Assembly (NCBI GenBank): GCA_017881765.1
Contig: JADGQN010000032.1
Coordinates: 1-20,021, forward strand
Source of the DNA: Syntrophobacterales bacterium
Lineage (GTDB): Bacteria; Desulfobacterota; Syntrophorhabdia; Syntrophorhabdales; WCHB1-27
Length of the DNA: 20,021 bases
Reading direction: 5' to 3'
Below, in pieces: positions 1 through 6,604 of the stretch. The translations under genes were made by a program, and so were the position numbers. Every line of letters begins with the position of its first letter. The stretch's first letter is position 1. The notes under the pieces were generated by a model, which did no database searches, had not been told where the DNA came from, and saw only the letters and a list, made by a program, of their open reading frames with translations.

Positions 1-608
1 GCATGGAATATTTCCGTACCCATCACCAGCAGGTCTGCCCCAAGCTCCGCTACCAGTCGTGCGTTACGCGCCTTGATCCCGCCGTCCACCGCGAGAATGA
101 TCGATCTTCCCGATCTCGCGATCATACCGTGGGCAGCCTTGATTTTATCATTCATAGCAGCAATATAGCTCTGGCCTCCAAAGCCCGGGTTAACCGTCAT
201 GATGAGCAGGAGGTCGATCTCGCTGATCAGATACTCTACGGCGGTAAGGGGCGTTGCCGGATTGAGAGCGACACCGGCTTTCTTGCCGAGCGATTTGATG
301 ACATCCACCGTTCTGAAGAGGTGGTTGTCGCTTTCCGCATGGATCGTGATGATATCCGAGCCGGCATTAGCGAAGCTCTCCACAAACGCAGCCGGATTGT
401 CGATCATGAGGTGCGTGTCCAGTTGCAGCGTGGTCGTCTTCCGCACCGCCTCCACGATCATGGGGCCGATGGTGATGTTGGGAACGAAATGGCCATCCAT
501 TACGTCAACGTGAAAGAGGTCGGCGCCTGCCTCCACCACGGCTTTTATCTCGCTTTCCAGCTTACGGAAGTCCGCGGACAGAATCGAGGGCGCTATCAAT
601 ACCGTCAT
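1..608 (-). CDS. rpe: Ribulose-phosphate 3-epimerase (partial, C-terminus beyond window edge)
   Basis: Interconverts ribulose 5-phosphate and xylulose 5-phosphate in the cytosolic pentose phosphate pathway. I translated the minus strand from the ATG at 608 and read about 202 residues of an expected ~220, with no stop before the window edge. Family landmarks are all visible: the N-terminal SILSADF (residues 8-14), HVDVMDGHFVPN around 33-44, HLM at 66-68, the phosphate-loop region MTVNPGFGGQ (137-146) and VDGG at 174-177. The metal and catalytic residues H33, D35, H66 and D175 are present. The start lies one base after the stop of the PASTA gene (610), so the two are almost certainly co-transcribed and translationally coupled. 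The last ~20 residues are missing because of the window edge, not because of truncation. Confidence 0.95.
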   Translation of the reverse strand, partial: MTVLIAPSILSADFRKLESEIKAVVEAGADLFHVDVMDGHFVPNITIGPMIVEAVRKTTTLQLDTHLMIDNPAAFVESFANAGSDIITIHAESDNHLFRTVDVIKSLGKKAGVALNPATPLTAVEYLISEIDLLLIMTVNPGFGGQSYIAAMNDKIKAAHGMIARSGRSIILAVDGGIKARNARLVAELGADLLVMGTEIFH

Positions 609-609
609 G

Positions 610-1311
610 CTATCCTCCAACCGCCAATATTTCCAGCGTGTCGTCCTCTCCGAACAACATCTTCGGGGGGATCGAAGTCTGTACGATCGTCTTTAGAGGC
701 CTGCCGGGTCTCTCCACGTAGGTCACGTTATATTTGATCTGTTTCGTCTCCAGTTCGTTGATGATCTCCGTGACCGATTTACCGACCAGGTCAGGCATGA
801 TAAAAAATTTCTTCTGTCTGCTCCCCACGATGAGGGTAACACCCCCCTCCTCAACAATATTCTGACCGTTCTTTGGCGACTGAGCAACGATCGTCCCGAC
901 GTTGGGATTGGGAACGTTGATGACCTGCTTCACGAGGATGTATTGTTCCTTGAGCGTGGCTTCCGCGTAACTCAAGGTGTGATTAGTGACAAGTGGAACA
1001 TTGACCAGAAGCGGCCCTTCGGAAACAACGACCGACACAATCCGTCCTTTCCTCACCGGCATGTTGCCCTCTGGCCTCTGAGAGATGATGTAGTTGTAAG
1101 CGATGTCTTTTCGTTTCTCGTACCTGGAAACGATAACGGAAAGATCCTTGTCCTCCGCGAGTCTCTTCGCATCCGAAAGCTCTTTCCCCACAATGTCGGG
1201 ACACGTAATTGTCCCTTCCTCTCTTATGAGGACACGCATGGCGAAGTAACTCGACAACGTGAAGATGACGATGAATATGCAACAATACAGGAGGGCCTTC
1301 AGCCAGCTCAT
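610..1311 (-). CDS. Membrane-anchored PASTA-domain protein
   Basis: A 233-residue protein with one hydrophobic N-terminal segment (about residues 5-26), then three consecutive PASTA-like repeats (about 33-99, 101-164 and 168-232). The repeats show the usual pattern, for example PDIVGK and PDLVGKS near their starts. PASTA repeats are known from penicillin-binding proteins and Ser/Thr kinases, where they bind peptidoglycan or muropeptides. Here there is no kinase or transpeptidase domain, so the protein is probably a single-pass inner-membrane protein with the repeats outside the cytoplasm. Its ATG overlaps the rsmB stop (ATGA), and the rpe start follows one base after its stop. No enzymatic function can be assigned; a cell-wall sensing or scaffolding role is inference. 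Confidence 0.85.
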   Translation of the reverse strand: MSWLKALLYCCIFIVIFTLSSYFAMRVLIREEGTITCPDIVGKELSDAKRLAEDKDLSVIVSRYEKRKDIAYNYIISQRPEGNMPVRKGRIVSVVVSEGPLLVNVPLVTNHTLSYAEATLKEQYILVKQVINVPNPNVGTIVAQSPKNGQNIVEEGGVTLIVGSRQKKFFIMPDLVGKSVTEIINELETKQIKYNVTYVERPGRPLKTIVQTSIPPKMLFGEDDTLEILAVGG

Positions 1312-2459
1312 GCTTTCCTCAGCTTTGCAATAAAGAAACCGTCCACGCCCGTTTCGTGGGGCAGAGAAAGAAAGTATTCCTTATTAAACAGGAAGGGCAG
1401 GGGATTTTCAAGCAGAAACTGTTCTTTTTCCGCAAAAGCCCGGATCACGTCGAGGGTCTCTTCGGGTTCAAAAGAACAGACGCTATAGATGCAGTGTCCG
1501 CCTTGTTTCAGGCTTCTCCAGGCCGCGCGAAGGAGGGCAAGCTGGTAAACGCCGAAACGCAATATCTCATCTTCCGTTCTTCTCCATTTTATTTCCGGGT
1601 GCTTCCGGACGATGCCCAGAGAAGAGCAGGGCGCATCCAGAAGAATCGCGTCGAACGCGTTCCGTTTGAAAGGCAAATGCAGAATATCCCCTCTGACAAT
1701 GCTCAACCTCTCCGGCCCGATCGATAGCCGCCCGATGCGCAGGTCCATGGCTACGAAGCGGGCTTCGGGATAGAGGTCCAGCATCTGCTCAGTTTTTGTG
1801 CCGAGTCCTGCGCAGGCATCGAGAACAAGGTCACCTGGTCCCGGGGCCACGGCTTGACCGACCAGTTGTGAAGCCTCGTCCTGAACATGGATCACCCGCG
1901 ATGCAAAAAGCCCGTCGCTGAGCAGAGGCCCTATCCGGTCAACCGTGATGGCAGAGTTCAAAAGCTTTCCGGTGCGGGGTGTGAGCCCTTTCTGTCTGAT
2001 CTTTTCACTTACGAGCCCTTGACTCATTTTGTTCTGATCGACGCGGAGGCTGAACTCCGGTGTCAGGTTCAGCGTGGAGATCAGAGCCTCGGTCTGCCGT
2101 TCACCGAGCCTGGCCAGCCAGCGGCGCACGAGCCATTCCGGAAACGAGTAGGCAACGGAAAGACGCTGCTCCAGGCGGTCCGGCGGCGCCAGGTGCCTGC
2201 CTTCTCTGACAGCCTTTCTCAGGACGGCGTTGACAAAGTTCGCAACGGCCACGCCTTTCTCTTCCTTGACGTACTCGACCGTTTCATTCACCACATGATG
2301 CGCACCCTTTTTCATGAACAAGGCCTGATAGAGCGCGACCCACAGAAGGTAGCGAACATCGTCTTTGAGAGTTTTGTGTATATAGTGGGACAGGACCCAG
2401 TCGAGGTGGACTTTCCACCGGACTACACCGGCCGTTATCTCGTAGAGCAAGGGCTTCAT
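1308..2459 (-). CDS. rsmB: 16S rRNA (cytosine-967 C5)-methyltransferase RsmB
   Basis: SAM-dependent m5C methyltransferase acting on 16S rRNA. From the first ATG the protein has 383 residues: an N-terminal NusB-like region (about 1-125), then the Rossmann methyltransferase domain. The SAM-binding motif is LDACAGLGTKT (213-223). The two family cysteines are in DAPCSS (C278) and YSVCSF (C328). E. coli RsmB has about 430 residues, so this start looks too late. In the same frame, upstream codons back to about 2585 encode a recognisable RsmB N-terminus (including EIIRQVEQGRPLDETIDGFF) but contain no ATG, GTG or TTG before the stop at 2586-2588. The true start may therefore be non-canonical (ATA, ACG or CTG are available), or there is a sequence error. 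Its stop overlaps the PASTA start, and its extended frame would overlap the end of htpX. Confidence 0.9.
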   Translation of the reverse strand: MKPLLYEITAGVVRWKVHLDWVLSHYIHKTLKDDVRYLLWVALYQALFMKKGAHHVVNETVEYVKEEKGVAVANFVNAVLRKAVREGRHLAPPDRLEQRLSVAYSFPEWLVRRWLARLGERQTEALISTLNLTPEFSLRVDQNKMSQGLVSEKIRQKGLTPRTGKLLNSAITVDRIGPLLSDGLFASRVIHVQDEASQLVGQAVAPGPGDLVLDACAGLGTKTEQMLDLYPEARFVAMDLRIGRLSIGPERLSIVRGDILHLPFKRNAFDAILLDAPCSSLGIVRKHPEIKWRRTEDEILRFGVYQLALLRAAWRSLKQGGHCIYSVCSFEPEETLDVIRAFAEKEQFLLENPLPFLFNKEYFLSLPHETGVDGFFIAKLRKA

Positions 2460-2571
2460 CGTTTCCGGGACAGGCGCGCGCGAAAAGAAACCGTCGATGG
2501 TTTCGTCCAGCGGCCGGCCTTGCTCAACCTGCCGTATGATCTCAACCGTAAGTGAACGAAGGAGGACCGAT

Positions 2572-3426
2572 TTAGCGTCTATGCGTCATCTCCTCCAATC
2601 TTTCTATGCGTTCTTCAATTGGAGGATGGGTGCTGAAAAGGGCGCGCACACCCTTGGCGGTGAAAGGATTGACTATGAACATGTGTGCGGTGGAAGGGTT
2701 TGCGTCTTCCATGGGCACACGGGCAACGCCCATCTGAAGTTTCTTGAGTGCGTCGGCCAGAAAAAGGGGATTGCCGGAAAGCTGGGCTCCGCCCTCATCC
2801 GCGTAGTATTCACGGGAGCGGGAGATCGCCAGTTGGATGAGCATGGCTGCAAATGCCGCTATCACCGAAAAAATGATCACACTGAATATGTTGCCGCCGC
2901 CCTCACCGTCACTGTCTCTACTTCCACCAAAAATGGCTGTGAACCTGGCCACGCTGCCCAGCATCGTGATGGCGCCTGCCATGGCGGCTGCAACAGTTGA
3001 TATCAGAATGTCGCGGTGCTTCACATGAGACAGTTCGTGCGCCAGAACGCCTTCCAATTCGTTCCGGTTGAGCAATCTGAGGATGCCTGTCGTCACCGCA
3101 ACGACAGCGTGCGACGGATTTCTCCCTGTTGCAAAAGCGTTGGGGCTGTCTTCCTCTACGATGTAAACCCTGGGCATGGGAATAGATGCTTTTTGCGACA
3201 AAGAAGCTACCACTGCGTACAGTTCCGGCGCTTCACTTTCAGTTACCTCCCTCGCGTGATACATGGCAAGCACTATGCGATCGCTGAACCAATAGGTCAC
3301 CAGGTTCATGACGAGCGCTATGGCGAACATCACATATGCCCCGCTCTGTCCGCCGATGATGCTCCCGAGCGCGACAAATATGATCGTAAGGACGACCATC
3401 AGAAAAAATGTCTTGGCTTGGTTCAT
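2572..3426 (-). CDS. htpX: HtpX-type membrane zinc metalloprotease
   Basis: M48-family membrane protease that degrades misfolded membrane proteins at the cytoplasmic face. The start at 3426 gives 284 residues (E. coli HtpX has 293). It is preferred over an in-frame TTG at 3447 because GGGAGGG lies eight bases upstream. Two hydrophobic segments are seen near the N-terminus (roughly 5-45), and two more flank residues ~150-205. The zinc motif HELSH is at 130-134 and the third ligand Glu lies in SREYYADE (E206). The C-terminal STHPPIEERIERL stretch is typical of the family. It is the first gene of a run continuing into rsmB, the PASTA protein and rpe, and a good sigma70-like promoter lies directly upstream (3487-3518). 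Confidence 0.93.
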   Translation of the reverse strand: MNQAKTFFLMVVLTIIFVALGSIIGGQSGAYVMFAIALVMNLVTYWFSDRIVLAMYHAREVTESEAPELYAVVASLSQKASIPMPRVYIVEEDSPNAFATGRNPSHAVVAVTTGILRLLNRNELEGVLAHELSHVKHRDILISTVAAAMAGAITMLGSVARFTAIFGGSRDSDGEGGGNIFSVIIFSVIAAFAAMLIQLAISRSREYYADEGGAQLSGNPLFLADALKKLQMGVARVPMEDANPSTAHMFIVNPFTAKGVRALFSTHPPIEERIERLEEMTHRR

Positions 3427-3486
3427 CGATTTTACCCTCCCTGACAATCTGCTGCTGATAAGAACTCTTAACCGCTCAATATCATT

Positions 3487-3518
3487 ATTATATATATCGT
3501 TTTTGCGTAGAAAGTCAA
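3487..3518 (-). promoter_or_regulatory. Putative sigma70-type promoter of the htpX–rsmB–PASTA–rpe cluster
   Basis: On the minus strand a TTGACT -35 box (3518-3513) is followed by an AT-only stretch containing TATATA (spacers of 16 or 18) and TATAAT (spacer of 20). The -35 box overlaps the last codons and stop of the MFS gene, so htpX starts its own transcription from inside the end of its neighbour. No sigma32-like signature was recognised. Confidence 0.55.
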
Positions 3519-4759
3519 GGCGCAGGTGCCCGGGTCACCGGTGCCTTGGCGCGCGAGAAGGCGTAGAAAACGAGGCTCGCTGCCATGCAGAGGAAGCAGA
3601 TAAGAAAACAGACCTTATATGCAACCGGAGGGTAGGAGGAGCCGGTCCGGGGAAAGAGTCCTATCACCTTGCCAAATGCCGTGGTGAGCACCGCGCCGCC
3701 CAGCATGACGCAGAAGTTCAACCATGCCATTGCGGTCCCTGCTATGCTGATCGGAAAGAGTTCCTTGACGTGCGCGAAGAGGAGCGTACCGGACGCGTGA
3801 AAAAAACCGATACAGAATGAAAGGGCCACGTAGAACTGCACGCTTTCGATGTTCCATACGCCGGTCAGGGAGAACAGAGCGAGGCAGTAAAAGGAGAGCC
3901 CCGTGAGAACCACCTGTTTCTCCGAATAAGCGCCTCTGTCGACCATCATGCCGCTCATCGGTCCGCCGCATACATTCCCTATTGACAGGAAAATCAGAAC
4001 ATTACCCGCCTGAACGGGCGACAGGCCTCTGGCATCCATGAGATACATGCCGAGCCATACGCCTTGCAGGCTTACAAATGTCCCATATCGGAAAAAAGCG
4101 GCTGCGGCTATTTGCCAGAAGGAGAGGGAACCGAGGATGAGCCTGCCGGATGCCCGAAGGTTCGGCTGCTCGGAAATGGTAGACGTGTGGTCGGAGGGGA
4201 TGGCCTTTCCTTTGCTCAGGATGAGGAATGATAGTACGCCGAGAAAGGCAGTGAGAAGGGCCGTCCAGATGAACGTTGTCCTCCAGTTGCTTTTTGATGC
4301 CACATAGGCCAGCGGGGAAGCGGCAAGGATGCTTCCTGCGTATCCGATGGAAACAAAGAGACCTGCTAACGTCGAGAAACTATTTCTCGGAAAACGTAGA
4401 GTGAATACCTTCAGGGAACCCATCAGCACGGCGGCCATGCCAAGGCCCATGAGTACCCTCCCGATCGTTGCCACAAAGAACGACTCAGCCAGGCCGAAAA
4501 GAAGAGACCCGGCTGCGCCGATGAAGACGCAAGACGGGATCACAATGCGCGGGCCAACCCGATCGAGAAGGGGCCCCAGCACAACCTGGAATAAAGCAAA
4601 TGAATAAAAGAAGGCGCCGCCCAGCACCCCCAGCGTCTCGGCGGTCAGGTGAAGATCAGCCATCAAGCTGGGAGCGATGATCCCGCTTGAGACCCGGTAG
4701 AACACGGATAGTATGTAGAGGAAGACCAGAACGGCAAAGATGATGACGAGTCTTTTCAT
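3515..4759 (-). CDS. Major facilitator superfamily transporter
   Basis: A 414-residue, very hydrophobic protein with about 12 predicted membrane helices, the usual MFS size. The loop between helices 2 and 3 carries the conserved GxLxDRxGxR-type motif as GPLLDRVGPR (62-71). The central cytoplasmic loop lies around residues 185-205. Substrate cannot be read from the sequence; a single-gene proton- or anion-coupled carrier is the general expectation. It ends a few bases before htpX transcription begins. Upstream lies a repeat-rich gap, so it is probably transcribed separately from the CDF gene. No clear Shine-Dalgarno precedes the ATG at 4759. Confidence 0.88.
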   Translation of the reverse strand: MKRLVIIFAVLVFLYILSVFYRVSSGIIAPSLMADLHLTAETLGVLGGAFFYSFALFQVVLGPLLDRVGPRIVIPSCVFIGAAGSLLFGLAESFFVATIGRVLMGLGMAAVLMGSLKVFTLRFPRNSFSTLAGLFVSIGYAGSILAASPLAYVASKSNWRTTFIWTALLTAFLGVLSFLILSKGKAIPSDHTSTISEQPNLRASGRLILGSLSFWQIAAAAFFRYGTFVSLQGVWLGMYLMDARGLSPVQAGNVLIFLSIGNVCGGPMSGMMVDRGAYSEKQVVLTGLSFYCLALFSLTGVWNIESVQFYVALSFCIGFFHASGTLLFAHVKELFPISIAGTAMAWLNFCVMLGGAVLTTAFGKVIGLFPRTGSSYPPVAYKVCFLICFLCMAASLVFYAFSRAKAPVTRAPAP

Positions 4760-4777
4760 CGATGAGTTATAAATTCA

Positions 4778-4930
4778 GGGTTCCAGGGTCCAAGGTTTCG
4801 AGGGTTCGAGCAAAGACTAGACCACTTTATCTCACGGTAGCTATCGTTGGAGTCCTTGGCCCCTTGGCCTCTAGGACCCTGTCTCTATGTATTGGTGCTT
4901 TTGTCCTCGATACCTTGGACCCTTGAACCC
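4778..4930. repeat. Inverted-repeat element with 25-bp arms
   Basis: The arms at 4778-4802 and 4906-4930 are inverted copies matching at 23 of 25 positions; each contains the block GGGTCCAAGG or its complement. The ~100-bp centre carries further degenerate CTTGG/GGACCC words (about 4850-4881). It lies between the end of the CDF gene and the start of the MFS gene. No protein is encoded. It may be a MITE- or REP-like element, and the transcript could fold into a long hairpin that terminates or stabilises CDF mRNA. Confidence 0.6.
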
Positions 4931-4971
4931 AGTCTTTTTGTTCTGTCCGTGCGTGACCGCGGCCCCTGTCT

Positions 4972-5880
4972 TTAATGATGGTGATGCTCCGGTTCCTCTG
5001 TTGTAGGACCGATCTGACAGTATAGAGCGTCATTCTCGCACTCCGCGCACTCCATCTGCAGAACCGTGTGTTTGATGCCAAGATCGGCGAGTTTTTCCTC
5101 GATAACTTTTCTGATGCCGTCGGTTTCGCTGATCCTGCGGTCACTGATGAGTACGTGGGCGGAGAAGGCGGGAATGCCATGGCCGATGGACCAGAGATGT
5201 ACATCGTGGACGCCCATCACATCGGTCATTCCGCAGAGAAGCGTTGAAATCTCTCCGGCGTGCAGGTCCAGGGGGCTCAATTCGAGAAAAACCCAGAGAG
5301 CCTCTTTAACGACACGCCCACCACCAATGATAATGATCACGCCCACGATGCCGCTGGTTATGGGGTCGGCCAGTTGCCATCCCGTGAACATGATGATCAG
5401 GGAAGCGATGATGACGCCCCCGGAGGATATGGTATCTCCAATAACATGGAGAAACGCACTTTTAACGTTGAGGTCAGTATGCTTGTGACCCAGGATCCAC
5501 GCCATGACCAGGTTGCCTACGAGACCAAGCACGGCAACCACGAGCATCAGGCTCGAATTGACCTCCGGAGGCGTGAATAGCCTGTGGTACGTCTCGAGAA
5601 AAATAAAAATTGAAATAACGATAAGGCTGCAGCCGTTCAGCAACGCTGCCAGTATGCCTATCCTTTGATACCCGTACGTCGCGCGGTAATCGGACGGGCG
5701 ACGCGATATGTTCAGGGCAATAAGGGTGAGGGCGAGCGCGAAGACATCGGTTACCACGTGGCCCGCATCACTCAGAAGGGCGAGGCTATTGCTGAGGATA
5801 CCACCGACCACCTCTCCGGCCAGGATGATAAGCGTAACGACGATGGTCCATCCGAGCCGTTTTTCGTAACTTGCTTTCAC
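4972..5880 (-). CDS. Cation diffusion facilitator (zinc/cadmium/cobalt-type exporter)
   Basis: Proton-driven divalent metal exporter in the cytoplasmic membrane, 302 residues with about six membrane helices followed by a cytoplasmic domain (about residues 210-285). The transport-site residues are H41 and D45 (SDAGHVVTD) and H145 and D149 (HVIGD). This HD–HD arrangement is typical of zinc-type members such as ZitB/CzcD, not of iron/manganese ones. The C-terminus has Cys-rich ECAECEND and ends in four histidines, a plausible extra metal-binding tail. An AAGGAG Shine-Dalgarno precedes the ATG at 5880. A perfect 26-bp C/G-rich palindrome lies immediately upstream of that ribosome binding site. 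No metalloregulator gene is adjacent. Confidence 0.93.
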   Translation of the reverse strand: MKASYEKRLGWTIVVTLIILAGEVVGGILSNSLALLSDAGHVVTDVFALALTLIALNISRRPSDYRATYGYQRIGILAALLNGCSLIVISIFIFLETYHRLFTPPEVNSSLMLVVAVLGLVGNLVMAWILGHKHTDLNVKSAFLHVIGDTISSGGVIIASLIIMFTGWQLADPITSGIVGVIIIIGGGRVVKEALWVFLELSPLDLHAGEISTLLCGMTDVMGVHDVHLWSIGHGIPAFSAHVLISDRRISETDGIRKVIEEKLADLGIKHTVLQMECAECENDALYCQIGPTTEEPEHHHH

Positions 5881-5896
5881 GATAGCTCCTTGGCGA

Positions 5897-5953
5897 ATTC
5901 ACCCCCACCCCCTCCCTCCCCCCTTGAGGGGGAGGGAGGGGGTGGGGGTGAAT
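5897..5953. repeat. Perfect 26-bp-arm palindrome, homopurine/homopyrimidine-rich
   Basis: The arms 5897-5922 and 5928-5953 are exact reverse complements around a 5-base loop. One arm is nearly all C runs, the other nearly all G runs (groups of three to five). The G-rich strand could form a quadruplex, and the RNA would be an extremely stable hairpin just ahead of the CDF ribosome binding site. It resembles dispersed intergenic palindromes known from many bacterial genomes. Possible roles are terminator, attenuator or mobile palindrome. Confidence 0.75.
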
Positions 5954-6089
5954 AAGTTAACGCGTTTGTATTAGCGATAATAGTAAGTATTAAATATCAA
6001 ATTTTCCACTTGCACAAGGGCTCTTTTTTGTGGGTATTGACAACAGATGATCGGGAATCTACGGTATGGAAGCAGACTGGGCATGGATG

Positions 6090-6098
6090 TGATATACT
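6090..6098 (+). promoter_or_regulatory. Putative extended -10 promoter of the CBM48 gene
   Basis: TGATATACT fits the extended -10 pattern (TGn followed by TATACT). No good -35 lies at the right spacing; a TTGACA at 6037-6042 is too far upstream. The start would be near 6105, leaving about 50 bases before the ATG at 6156. Confidence 0.45.
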
Positions 6099-6155
6099 TA
6101 TACACATGGGCGCAAGGTTGGAGTGCCCTTGAGACGTCACAAAAGGGGGTATCAG

Positions 6156-6536
6156 ATGGCCGAGAAGAGCGCTAAGACCAAGACATCAGGTAAGGCTACC
6201 GGCACCAAGGTTGTTGCCAAGAGCGCCAACGCAAAGGCACCGGGCAAACCATCGACGGCAAAGACAGCTGCAAAACCGGCGAAGAAAAAGACGACGTTTA
6301 AGCTCCGCGCCCCGGAGGCGACGCAGGTGTTCGTCGCAGGTTGCTTCAACAATTGGGATCCTGCCGTAGATCCTTTGATGCCGGGCGGGGAGGGCACGTG
6401 GACGTGCACGCTCATGCTTGAGCCGGGTGAGCATGAGTACCGTTTCGTCGTCGACGGTGTATGGTGGGATGATCCTATGGCAGCGGAGCGGCGGGCCAAT
6501 GACTTCGGTTGCGAGAACTGCCTAATTATTGTATAG
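6156..6536 (+). CDS. Small CBM48 / AMPK-type glycogen-binding domain protein with Lys/Ala-rich tail
   Basis: A 126-residue protein. Residues 1-47 are low-complexity Lys/Ala/Thr/Ser/Pro, resembling a histone H1-like or PAKKK-type tail. Residues 48-126 form an early-set carbohydrate-binding module of the AMPK-beta/CBM48 type, with AGCFNNWDP (61-69), the aromatic W82, and EYRFVVDGVWWDDP (94-107), the last two regions carrying the usual sugar-stacking tryptophans. The start at 6156 is chosen because AGGGGG lies six bases upstream; a GTG at 6123 in the same frame lacks this. No catalytic domain is attached and no glycogen gene is nearby. Binding of glycogen or another alpha-glucan is inferred from the fold; the basic tail could bind nucleic acid or polyphosphate. 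Confidence 0.85.
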   Translation: MAEKSAKTKTSGKATGTKVVAKSANAKAPGKPSTAKTAAKPAKKKTTFKLRAPEATQVFVAGCFNNWDPAVDPLMPGGEGTWTCTLMLEPGEHEYRFVVDGVWWDDPMAAERRANDFGCENCLIIV

Positions 6537-6576
6537 AAGGCCGGAGGTCCTGAAACGACTTCTCTGAGCGGGCCAG

Positions 6577-6598
6577 CGGGCAGACGTTCTTTTGCCCG
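6577..6598. terminator. Possible shared terminator hairpin
   Basis: CGGGCA and TGCCCG form a 6-bp stem with a 10-base loop, in the 68-base gap between two converging genes (CBM48 and the Lon-like protease). There is only a weak T-rich tail on either strand. Confidence 0.35.
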
Positions 6599-6604
6599 AT
6601 CTGG

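Noticed and set aside
3427..3447. TTG-initiated extension of htpX
   Set aside because: The ATG at 3426 has a much better Shine-Dalgarno and gives the normal N-terminus; the extension spans that site.
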